NCBI GenBank assembly: GCA_025924495.1
Contig: JAICIG010000251.1
Span: forward strand, 1-11,584
Reading direction: 5' to 3'
Origin: Pirellulales bacterium
Lineage (GTDB): Bacteria > Planctomycetota > Planctomycetia > Pirellulales > JAICIG01
Length of the DNA stretch: 11,584 bases
Shown in pieces: positions 5,474-11,584 of the stretch. Made by a program: the position numbers and the translations under genes. Under the pieces are notes generated by a model. The model was not told the DNA's origin. It saw nothing but the letters and a program-made list of their open reading frames with translations, and ran no database searches. How positions within the stretch are numbered: position 1 is the first letter of the stretch; each line of letters starts with the position of its first letter.

Positions 5474-7132
5474 ATGAATGCTCGCTTCATTTTGCGAATG
5501 ACGGCTCCTATGGTCGGAGTCAGCCTGTTGCTGTTGGCGATTGGTATTGTCGCCGCCTGGTACGTTCACCGGCTGCAGAAGTACAACTCCGACTTGATGG
5601 CGATGGATGTGGCGAGCATGCTCGCTGCAGAAGACTTGGAAATTAAGATGCGCGACGTGCGCGACCAGCTGCGCGGATTCTTGCGCACCGGCGATCCTTC
5701 GTATCTGGCGGAGATCCCCGCACTGCGCGAAAAGACGGAGCATGATCTGAGGGAAGCGCGTAATTCCGCTCGCACGGGCGAGGAACGCCAAAAGATCGCG
5801 GATTTGGAGCGAGGCTGCGAGCACTTCTTTGAAAAAGTTCACCAACGCGCCCAAGAGCCGGTCGAGACCGCCTCGCCTCAGCAGCTCTATCGTTCCCTGC
5901 AATCCATCGATGACCTGGCGAGTGAAGAGATCTTTAAGCCGGCGCACGAATATGTGGAGTATCACCGGAAGATTGTCAAAGACACGAGCGAGGAAAGTCA
6001 ACGCTGGGCGGACTGGATGGGCTTGGGGCTGCTCCTCCTGGGCGCGTGCGGCTCCGTGGGCGGCGTCCTGGCCGGTTTTGGCATTGCCCGCGGCATCAGC
6101 CGCTCGATAGTTCAGCTCAGCGTGCCGGTGCGCGGCGCTGCAGGAAAGCTCAACGAGGTAGTCGGTCCCATCACGCTTTCGACGGGAGGCGGCTTCGAGG
6201 AGTTGGAGCAAGCGCTGAGCAACATGGCGAACCAGGTGGGTACCGTAGTGGAGAGGCTCGAGCAGCGCGAGCGAGAAGTATTGCGCGGCGAGCAACTGGC
6301 TGCGGTCGGCCAACTGGCGGCCGGCATTGCCCACGAGTTGCGTAACCCATTGATGGCGATCAAGATTCTGGTTCAGGCCGCGGCCGAACGAGACCAAGGC
6401 GCAGGATTGCAGGGCCGCGATTTGCAGGTTGTCGACGAAGAAATTACGCGCCTCGAGGAGTCCATTCAGTCGCTGCTCGATTTTGCGCGACCGCCCCTGC
6501 CCGAAAAATTCATCTTTGATGTCCGCGAGCTGGTCAAGCAAACTCGCGATCTGATTTCGGCGCGTTCGGAACAGCAGCGAGTCTCCCTGCAATTGCTGAT
6601 GCCAGAGAGACCCGTTCAAATCGAAGCGGATCGAGGACAGATTCGCCAGGTGCTATTGAATTTAATGCTCAACGCACTCGATGCCATGCCCGACGGGGGA
6701 ACGATCCATGTGAATCTGGCTATCGTCGCAGGAAAGCCCCCGTCACGAACGATGGGCAATTGCCAGGACCTGCTGCTTCACGGTTTGTTATCGGCCGAAG
6801 AAGCGCCCGCTTCACGCCGCGACGCGGCTTTGACCTGGGATCAGGACGACTTACGCGAAGAATCGTGGGTTGTCATTACTGTCGCGGACACGGGAGAAGG
6901 CCTGCCCACGGAGCTGGGCGAACGCATCTTCGAGCCGTTTGTCAGCAGCAAAGAGACCGGGACCGGCTTAGGTCTTCCGATCTGTCGTCGCATTATTTCA
7001 GCGCACGGCGGCGAACTAAACGCGAGGAATCGGAGCGAGGGGGGAGCAGAGTTTACTATCTGGTTGCCCCACGCACCATCGCTGGCCGCGCGTGACAGCG
7101 GAATGCTGCCTGTCCAAACCGGAGTCTCATAA
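5474..7132 (+). CDS. Membrane sensor histidine kinase, NtrB-like
   Basis: Senses an unknown signal, autophosphorylates on histidine and passes phosphate to the regulator encoded next. The 552 residues from ATG 5474 comprise TM helix 1 (about 11-31), a mostly helical extracytoplasmic sensor of about 150 residues (32-178) without a recognised fold, TM helix 2 (about 182-206), a HAMP-like linker, and a dimerisation/phosphoacceptor helix with GIAHELRNPL (H287). The ATPase domain has an N box (QVLLNLMLNALDAMPDGG, N397/N400), G1 (VADTGEGLP), an F box (IFEPFVSSKE) and G2 (GTGLGLPICRRI). About 48 residues (417-464) are inserted between the N and G1 boxes. The frame could start at GTG 5375, but ATG 5474 directly precedes the first TM helix and fits the promoter position. 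No strong SD. The stop overlaps the next start by one base (TAATG), so translation is probably coupled. Confidence 0.93.
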   Translation: MNARFILRMTAPMVGVSLLLLAIGIVAAWYVHRLQKYNSDLMAMDVASMLAAEDLEIKMRDVRDQLRGFLRTGDPSYLAEIPALREKTEHDLREARNSARTGEERQKIADLERGCEHFFEKVHQRAQEPVETASPQQLYRSLQSIDDLASEEIFKPAHEYVEYHRKIVKDTSEESQRWADWMGLGLLLLGACGSVGGVLAGFGIARGISRSIVQLSVPVRGAAGKLNEVVGPITLSTGGGFEELEQALSNMANQVGTVVERLEQREREVLRGEQLAAVGQLAAGIAHELRNPLMAIKILVQAAAERDQGAGLQGRDLQVVDEEITRLEESIQSLLDFARPPLPEKFIFDVRELVKQTRDLISARSEQQRVSLQLLMPERPVQIEADRGQIRQVLLNLMLNALDAMPDGGTIHVNLAIVAGKPPSRTMGNCQDLLLHGLLSAEEAPASRRDAALTWDQDDLREESWVVITVADTGEGLPTELGERIFEPFVSSKETGTGLGLPICRRIISAHGGELNARNRSEGGAEFTIWLPHAPSLAARDSGMLPVQTGVS

Positions 7133-8625
7133 TGGCGCGTCTGCTGGTGGTCGACGATGAGCCGAATGTCCTTTATTCGCTGGAAAAGTGCCTGAGTTCC
7201 AGCACGTTGGACGTAATTTCAGCAGCTACTGCCAAGGAAGGCATCAACCTCGTTCATCAGCGCCAGCCTGACGCAGTTATTCTCGACGTGCGCCTGCCCG
7301 ATATGTCGGGCCTCGACGCCTACGACCGCATCCGGCAGATCGATCCGCGATTGCCGGTGATTGTAATCACCGCCTTCGCCAAGACGGAGACGGCGATTGA
7401 GGCGATGCGTCGCGGAGCGTTCGAGTATTTATTGAAGCCGGTCGATTTTCGCCGGCTCCGCGAGGTGGTGGCCAAGGCTCTCGAAGTAAGCCGCTTGAGT
7501 CGCGTGCCTGCCGTGTTCAACGAAGAAGAGCCTACAGATGCCTCGGCCGATCGCATCATCGGCTGTGCGCCGGCCATGCAAGAGGTGTACAAGGCAATCG
7601 GTCGCGTGGCCCCGCAGGATGTCACGGTACTGATTCTGGGCGAAAGCGGCACGGGCAAGGAACTAGTGGCCCGCTCAATTTATCACTACAGTCGCCGCAG
7701 TCATGGCCCATTTCTGGCGATCAACTGCGCGGCAATCCCTGAGGCTCTGCTCGAAAGCGAATTGTTCGGCCATGAGCGAGGCGCCTTCACTGGCGCCGAT
7801 CAACGCCGCATCGGCAAGTTCGAACAGGTAAGCGGCGGCACCATCTTCTTAGATGAAATTGCCGATATGAGCAGCGCTACACAGGCGAAGGTGCTGCGGT
7901 TGCTCCAGGAACAGCGGTTCGAACGAGTCGGCGCCAACGATACGATCCAGACCGACGTTCGCGTCATCGCGGCCACCAACAAGAATCTGGTCTCGTTAGT
8001 CGAGGCGGGAAAATTCCGGCAAGACTTGTTCTACAGGCTCAATGGATTCACGATCCAACTGCCCGCCTTGCGAGAACGTCGCGAGGATATCCCGCTACTC
8101 ACCGAACATTTCCTGCGCATCTTCAATCGCGAGTTGGGTCGGAACGTTCGCTCGGTGACGCCGGAGACGCAGCGGCTGCTGGAAACGCATACTTGGCCGG
8201 GCAACGTTCGCGAATTTCAAAGTGCGCTGAAGTACGCCATGGTTCACGCCACCGGCGAAATTCTCACGCCGGACTGTCTGCCCGAGACTTGCCGACCGGC
8301 GCACCTGGCGGCGGCCCCGCCAATCGCTGTGCCGATGCCGATTGGAGGCACGCTCGAAGTCGCCCAGCTCGTTCGCCATTTGCTGGAGAGTCAATCGAGC
8401 GAGATCTATCGCCAGGTCTATGCCGCGGTCGACCGGATCGTGCTTGACGAGGTGCTTCGTCACGTCAAGGGAAATCAGTTGCAAGCTGCCGAACTGCTGG
8501 GCATCTCGCGGACGACTCTGCGCGCCAAGCTAAGATCATTGGGCTTGGCCGTCGAAAAGTGGCTGTTGCCTGATGCCGAGCATCATGAGCGCAGGTCGCT
8601 CGAAGGCCGCCCGACCGAGGCCTGA
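7132..8625 (+). CDS. Sigma-54-dependent response regulator, NtrC/AtoC family
   Basis: Activates RpoN-type promoters when phosphorylated by the kinase encoded immediately upstream. The 497 residues hold a receiver domain (about 3-118) with acidic pair D8/D9, phosphoacceptor D52 in ILDVRLPDMSG, T80 and K102; a central AAA+ domain (about 142-377) with Walker A GESGTGKE (170-177), the sigma-54 contact loop GAFTGA (217-222), Walker B TIFLDEI (237-243) and WPGNVREF (355-362); and a C-terminal Fis-type helix-turn-helix (about 430-471, AAELLGISRTTLRAKL). All key residues are intact. The ATG sits inside TAATG with the upstream stop. The target genes are not evident: no clear -24/-12 (GG-N10-GC) promoter was recognised in the window. 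The upstream palindromes might be its own binding sites, which is inference. Confidence 0.95.
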   Translation: MARLLVVDDEPNVLYSLEKCLSSSTLDVISAATAKEGINLVHQRQPDAVILDVRLPDMSGLDAYDRIRQIDPRLPVIVITAFAKTETAIEAMRRGAFEYLLKPVDFRRLREVVAKALEVSRLSRVPAVFNEEEPTDASADRIIGCAPAMQEVYKAIGRVAPQDVTVLILGESGTGKELVARSIYHYSRRSHGPFLAINCAAIPEALLESELFGHERGAFTGADQRRIGKFEQVSGGTIFLDEIADMSSATQAKVLRLLQEQRFERVGANDTIQTDVRVIAATNKNLVSLVEAGKFRQDLFYRLNGFTIQLPALRERREDIPLLTEHFLRIFNRELGRNVRSVTPETQRLLETHTWPGNVREFQSALKYAMVHATGEILTPDCLPETCRPAHLAAAPPIAVPMPIGGTLEVAQLVRHLLESQSSEIYRQVYAAVDRIVLDEVLRHVKGNQLQAAELLGISRTTLRAKLRSLGLAVEKWLLPDAEHHERRSLEGRPTEA

Positions 8626-8645
8626 CATTTGGAGGGCTGATAGCG

Positions 8646-8678
8646 ATGGCGTCGCCGATCGAAAGGCGCGGGCGCCAT
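8646..8678. terminator. Weak hairpin between convergent genes, possible bidirectional terminator
   Basis: ATGGCG (8646-8651) pairs with CGCCAT (8673-8678), with CGCC (8653-8656) and GGCG (8665-8668) nested inside. It lies between the convergent regulator and msrB genes. No proper T-run follows on the plus strand (ttccgaaatt), so this is weak as an intrinsic terminator. Confidence 0.3.
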
Positions 8679-8732
8679 TTCCGAAATTCTTGCGACGCCA
8701 GCCGCCGACAACTCTTAGGCCCAAATAATTAA
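8646..8732 (+). CDS. Possible 28-codon ORF after the response regulator
   Basis: ATG 8646 has GGAGGG (8631-8636) nine bases upstream, a good SD. The ORF begins MASPIERRGRHF and ends LLGPNN with TAA at 8730-8732, overlapping the convergent msrB stop. It starts 20 bases after the regulator stop, so it would be in the same transcript. The same bases can fold into the intergenic hairpin. No family recognised; the SD is the only support. Confidence 0.22.
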   Translation: MASPIERRGRHFRNSCDASRRQLLGPNN

Positions 8733-9433
8733 TGGCGCGGCGCCGAGCGGCGATTCTTGCCGACCGGAATAATCGTGCCGCTCGCCTGCTGGTCCTCGTC
8801 CGTCATGAAGTGCTCGGCGGCTGCGAAGTTCAACGACGCCGAGTTGATGCAAAAACGCAAGCCGGTCGGTGGCGGCCCGTCAGAGAATACGTGGCCTAGA
8901 TGGGCGCCGCAGCGCGTGCAGAGCACTTCCACGCGCAAGCTGCCGTCGCTGTAATCCTGCCGTGCCTGCAGTCGCTTGTCCTTGGTGGGCGCCCAGAAGC
9001 TTGGCCACCCGGTGCCTGACTCAAATTTGGCTTGCGAGCTGAATAGTTCGGCGTCGCAGCAGACGCAACGATAACTTCCCGGCTCTTTGTTCTTCCAGTA
9101 TTTGCCTTTGAACGGCGGTTCCGTTTCTCCCTGTCGGGCCACGCGGTACTGCTTTCGCGTCAGCAGCTTTTTCCACTCCGCATTGGTTTTGATGACCGGC
9201 CGCTCGTCTTCGTCTTCGTCTTCGTTGCCTTTTGCCGTAGCGGCCTGAGGCGCCTTGTCGGCTGATTCCGGAGAATCGCTCGTAGAAATGGATTTCGCCG
9301 CGGCGCCCGTCGGCAAGCTGGGCGGGCCCGCCCCAGCGGCTTGAGCGATCAGCAAGGTAGCCGCGGCTGCGAGGGCAAGCAGCCACCAGAAGGCGACACT
9401 CCGGCGCATGCCGATTCGTGCATCACGGAACAT
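8729..9433 (-). CDS. msrB: Peptide-methionine (R)-S-oxide reductase MsrB, exported
   Basis: Reduces methionine-R-sulfoxide in proteins, repairing oxidative damage. The 234-residue product starts at ATG 9433, fixed by an AGGAG six bases upstream. An N-terminal signal or anchor (positive RR at 10-11, hydrophobic 13-35, AGA near 34-36) suggests export to the periplasm. A low-complexity linker with an acidic run (EDEDEDE, 71-77) leads to the MsrB domain (about 84-224), with zinc cysteines C123/C126 and C172/C175, GTGWPSF (140-146), the HVF motif (181-183) and catalytic C195 in RFCINSASLNF. The position usually holding the recycling Cys (GCGWPSF in many MsrBs) is T141, so regeneration probably uses another Cys or direct reduction. 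The domain is standard; the signal and linker are extra. It lies 88 bases downstream of the ahpD-like gene, probably cotranscribed. Confidence 0.95.
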   Translation of the reverse strand: MFRDARIGMRRSVAFWWLLALAAAATLLIAQAAGAGPPSLPTGAAAKSISTSDSPESADKAPQAATAKGNEDEDEDERPVIKTNAEWKKLLTRKQYRVARQGETEPPFKGKYWKNKEPGSYRCVCCDAELFSSQAKFESGTGWPSFWAPTKDKRLQARQDYSDGSLRVEVLCTRCGAHLGHVFSDGPPPTGLRFCINSASLNFAAAEHFMTDEDQQASGTIIPVGKNRRSAPRH

Positions 9434-9439
9434 GGCAAT

Positions 9440-9444
9440 CTCCT
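9440..9444 (-). promoter_or_regulatory. Ribosome binding site deciding the msrB start
   Basis: Minus-strand AGGAG six bases before ATG 9433. It rules against the in-frame TTG at 9463, which would add ten residues ahead of the signal peptide. Confidence 0.75.
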
Positions 9445-9521
9445 GCTCAAAGCGTGCCAGCAATTCCAGTTGCTCCTCTTCATCTTATCCGGGAGCTTCA
9501 GAACTCTGCAAATCTCTTGCC

Positions 9522-9950
9522 CTAACCGCCGACGTTGGAGTTTGTGGTCGTCGGCGCCATGCGAAATCGTTCGTCGATCTCCACCTGGTATCCACTGACG
9601 AGCCGGTTCGTCTCATTCGCCATGCCAACCACGGCCATTAACTCTCCCAACATGCGATCGCTCATCCCTGCCTTTCTCGCGGCAGCGGTGTGCGAGGCGA
9701 TGCAATAATTGCACTGATTGGTGACGCTCACCGCGAGGTAAATCAGCTCTTTCGTGAGCGGATCGAGGGCGCCGGGTTGCATCACTTCCTTGAGGCTCTC
9801 CCAGGTTCGCTTGAGCGTGGGCGGATGGTGTGCCAGCGCCTTCCAAAAGTTATTGATTGAGTTGACCTTTCGGGTCGCCATGATGTCGTCATAAACAGCT
9901 TTGACTTCGGGACTGGCATCGGCGTATTCGACCATGGCTACGGTGGCCAT
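9522..9950 (-). CDS. AhpD-like carboxymuconolactone decarboxylase family protein
   Basis: A small helical protein of the CMD/AhpD superfamily (142 residues). The thiol signature is complete: E68, then C80-N-Y-C83 and H87 in TNQCNYCIASHTAAARKAG, spaced as E118/C130/C133/H137 of mycobacterial AhpD. This suggests peroxidase-linked thiol-disulfide activity in the cytoplasm rather than decarboxylation. The residue matching mycobacterial H132 is tyrosine, as in many relatives. Start ATG 9950 is chosen because minus-strand GAGGAA lies seven bases upstream and the conserved domain begins right after it; the frame upstream (to 10082) is unlike the family. It precedes msrB on the same strand with an 88-base gap, so an oxidative-stress operon is likely. 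It may equally be one of the many uncharacterised CMD proteins; the true substrate is unknown. Confidence 0.88.
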   Translation of the reverse strand: MATVAMVEYADASPEVKAVYDDIMATRKVNSINNFWKALAHHPPTLKRTWESLKEVMQPGALDPLTKELIYLAVSVTNQCNYCIASHTAAARKAGMSDRMLGELMAVVGMANETNRLVSGYQVEIDERFRMAPTTTNSNVGG

Positions 9951-10115
9951 CGGCTGGTTCCTCGCATCTTTGAAAGCAACATAGAAGCCCGCAACTCGCC
10001 AGCAGAACGCGGCTCGCGTGCGGTGAGTCCACCTTACCTTTGTGGGGGCTGTCACGCCAAGCGCGGCTGTATTTCTTTCCAAACTGTAAGCTTGGTTGGC
10101 TGCATCTCGCAGTCC

Positions 10116-10145
10116 TTGACCGGCCTTCTTCTAGCCACCTATAAT
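10116..10145 (+). promoter_or_regulatory. Sigma-70 type promoter of sucCD
   Basis: TTGACC (10116-10121) and a consensus TATAAT (10140-10145) are separated by 18 bp. Transcription would start near 10152, giving a leader of about 58 bases. This is the clearest promoter in the window. Confidence 0.75.
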
Positions 10146-10176
10146 CGCCGACTTCTCCCCTGGCTGAAATACACAT

Positions 10177-10195
10177 CCGGCGCCCCGGGCGCCGG
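10177..10195 (+). promoter_or_regulatory. GC-rich leader hairpin next to the sucC ribosome binding site
   Basis: CCGGCGCCC (10177-10185) and GGGCGCCGG (10187-10195) are perfect 9-base arms around one base. As RNA this is a 7-bp all-GC stem with a 5-base loop. It ends one base before the GCGGAG SD (GGAG 10197-10200, nine bases from ATG 10210). It could control access to the SD or stabilise the 5' end. Confidence 0.5.
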
Positions 10196-10209
10196 CGGAG
10201 CGCGAGCTG

Positions 10210-11400
10210 ATGAAGATTCACGAGTTCCAGGCGAAACAGATTCTGCGCAAGTCGGGAGTGGCCGTGCCACGCGGCGTCGTGGCCCGCACGCCCGACGAGG
10301 CTGCGGCTGCATTCCGAGAGCTTGGCGGCAAGCTGGCAGTGGTCAAGGCACAGATCCATGCTGGAGGCCGCGGCAAAGGGACCATCAAGACGAACCCTTC
10401 GCAGCACGGCGTGCAGCTAGTCAAAAGTTCGGAGGAAGCCTCGCAGGTCGCCGGCCGATTACTCGGCCAGCCGCTAGTGACGATTCAAACCGGCCCGGCT
10501 GGCCAGACGGTTCGCCAGGTGTTGGTTGAAGAAGGGTGCGACATTGCCCGCGAATTGTACTTGGGCATTGTCGTCGATCGGGCAGCGGCGGGCCCGGTAC
10601 TGATGGTTTCCGCCCAAGGCGGCATGAACATTGAGGAGGTTGCTGCCGAGACGCCCGAGCTGATCTTTCGCGAGAAGTTCCACCCTGACGCAGGGTTATT
10701 GAGTTACCAGGCGCGCAAACTTGCGGCCAAGCTGGGCCTGAAAGGCGCGAGCGTGGCCAGCGCCGAGAAGTTTATGAAAGGCTTGTGTCGCGTGTTCGTA
10801 CAGCAGGACTGCAGCCTGGCGGAAATCAATCCTTTGGTCGTCACCGGCGCCGGCGATCTGATTGCGCTCGACGCCAAAATGACCTTCGACGATAACGCCT
10901 TGTTCCGCCACAAGGACATCCTCGAGTTCCGCGACTTGGAAGAAGAAGAACCTGCCGAAGTGCGGGCGGCGAACGCGGGGTTGAGCTACGTCAAGCTCGA
11001 CGGCAATATCGGCTGCCTGGTCAATGGAGCGGGCTTAGCCATGAGCACTATGGACCTGATCCTTTTGCACGGCGGCTCGCCGGCCAACTTTTTGGACGTG
11101 GGCGGCGGCGCCAACGTGGAGCAGGTAACCGAAGCCTTCCGCATTCTGCTCGCTGATAAGAACACCAAGGCAGTGCTGGTCAATATCTTCGGCGGCATCA
11201 TGCGTTGCACCACGATTGCCAACGCGATCATGGAAGCTTACAAGTCAGTTGGCTTCAATGTGCCGCTGGTCGTGCGATTGGAAGGGACCGAAGTCGAAGA
11301 AGGCCGCAAGATTCTGTCTGCTGGCGGGCTCGATATCATTTCGGCTACGGGCCTGACCGATGCCGCGCAGAAAGTCGTCAAAGCCGCCTCGGCGGCGTGA
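10210..11400 (+). CDS. sucC: Succinate-CoA ligase [ADP/GDP-forming] beta subunit
   Basis: With SucD it converts succinyl-CoA, ADP (or GDP) and phosphate to succinate, CoA and ATP (GTP), the substrate-level phosphorylation step of the TCA cycle. The 396 residues match the family's usual length (E. coli 388). An ATP-grasp domain opens with [12 protein letters not shown], followed by the nucleotide-binding [12 protein letters not shown] (about 46-57), [18 protein letters not shown], and the Mg-binding EINPLV and ALDAKM. The C-terminal CoA-ligase domain has [36 protein letters not shown] and a closing [10 protein letters not shown]. Nucleotide preference cannot be read from this. SD GGAG nine bases upstream fixes the start. 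sucD follows after 56 bases on the same strand, the usual order. Confidence 0.97.
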   Translation: MKIHEFQAKQILRKSGVAVPRGVVARTPDEAAAAFRELGGKLAVVKAQIHAGGRGKGTIKTNPSQHGVQLVKSSEEASQVAGRLLGQPLVTIQTGPAGQTVRQVLVEEGCDIARELYLGIVVDRAAAGPVLMVSAQGGMNIEEVAAETPELIFREKFHPDAGLLSYQARKLAAKLGLKGASVASAEKFMKGLCRVFVQQDCSLAEINPLVVTGAGDLIALDAKMTFDDNALFRHKDILEFRDLEEEEPAEVRAANAGLSYVKLDGNIGCLVNGAGLAMSTMDLILLHGGSPANFLDVGGGANVEQVTEAFRILLADKNTKAVLVNIFGGIMRCTTIANAIMEAYKSVGFNVPLVVRLEGTEVEEGRKILSAGGLDIISATGLTDAAQKVVKAASAA

Positions 11401-11456
11401 TGCCGCTTGCCTCGGATTGCCAGACTCTCACTTAACCCTCTTAGTCGGTTTTCGCC

Positions 11457-11584
11457 ATGAGCATTCTGATCAATAAAGAGACCCGGGTTTTGTGCCAGGG
11501 CATCACCGGCAAGGTCGGCCAGTTCCACACCAAGGGCTGTCTCGAATATGGCACGAAGATGGTTGGCGGAGTCACGCCCGGCAA
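11457..11584 (+). CDS. sucD: Succinate-CoA ligase alpha subunit (partial, N-terminus only)
   Basis: The alpha subunit binds CoA and carries the phosphorylated histidine (outside the window). The visible 42 codons start [20 protein letters not shown] and continue with [21 protein letters not shown], the typical SucD start of the CoA-binding Rossmann domain (QGITG.QG..H…YGT..VGGV.PGK in relatives). No SD is visible before ATG 11457, so translation may be coupled to sucC or SD-independent. The gene runs off the right edge. Confidence 0.95.
   Translation, partial: MSILINKETRVLCQGITGKVGQFHTKGCLEYGTKMVGGVTPG

Noticed and set aside
5279..6619. 446-codon minus-strand ORF across the histidine kinase
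   Set aside because: Long open frames opposite GC-rich genes are common. The plus strand has a complete histidine kinase with all catalytic boxes.
9978..9983. Minus-strand TATGTT as -10 for the ahpD-like gene, with a similar TATGTT at 5008-5013 before the kinase-like gene
   Set aside because: Only four of six consensus bases and no -35 at either place; too weak to list as promoters.

Overview
The window reads as a chromosomal segment of a planctomycete, most likely of the Pirellulales type. The base composition is GC-rich. The clues are a serine/threonine kinase with the typical planctomycete N-terminal block (…GWLTEWQAKQLL.GR..FFMGKYKLL) and a DLG instead of a DFG motif, short divergently packed operons, and weak or missing Shine-Dalgarno (SD) sequences at several starts. 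The phylum call is inference from protein style; no marker RNA is present.

Layout. (1) 1-722, minus: 5' part of a Hanks-type Ser/Thr protein kinase that runs off the left edge. (2) 723-1233: divergent control region with a -10-like TATACT on each strand and a structured, SD-poor leader for rpsA. (3) 1234-3048, plus: ribosomal protein S1 with six S1 domains, then a strong intrinsic terminator at 3130-3157. (4) 3301-4140, plus: a small sigma-70 family factor. (5) 4220-4969, minus: a cytidylate-kinase-like P-loop protein, convergent with the sigma gene. (6) 4970-5473: a roughly 500-base gene-free stretch unusually rich in inverted repeats. (7) 5474-8625, plus: a two-component pair, an NtrB-like membrane histidine kinase and an NtrC-like sigma-54 activator, whose stop and start overlap as TAATG. 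(8) 8729-9433 and 9522-9950, minus: an exported methionine sulfoxide reductase B and an AhpD-like protein, probably one redox operon. (9) 10210 to the right edge, plus: sucC and the first codons of sucD, behind a good sigma-70 promoter (TTGACC-N18-TATAAT) and a very stable leader hairpin.

How the genes work together. The window mixes housekeeping functions (translation by S1, transcription by the sigma factor, the succinyl-CoA ligase step of the TCA cycle) with signalling (Ser/Thr kinase, two-component system) and redox defence (MsrB, AhpD-like). Apart from the sucCD operon, the histidine kinase/regulator pair and the probable ahpD-like/msrB pair, neighbours show no obvious shared pathway.

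I found no mobile element, CRISPR array, rRNA or tRNA, and no convincing undescribed multi-gene system. The most interesting material is regulatory: the rpsA leader with an overlapping upstream ORF, two palindromes spaced 30 bp centre to centre ahead of the two-component operon, nested inverted repeats ahead of the kinase-like gene, and the sucC leader hairpin. A few very small ORFs are reported at low confidence.
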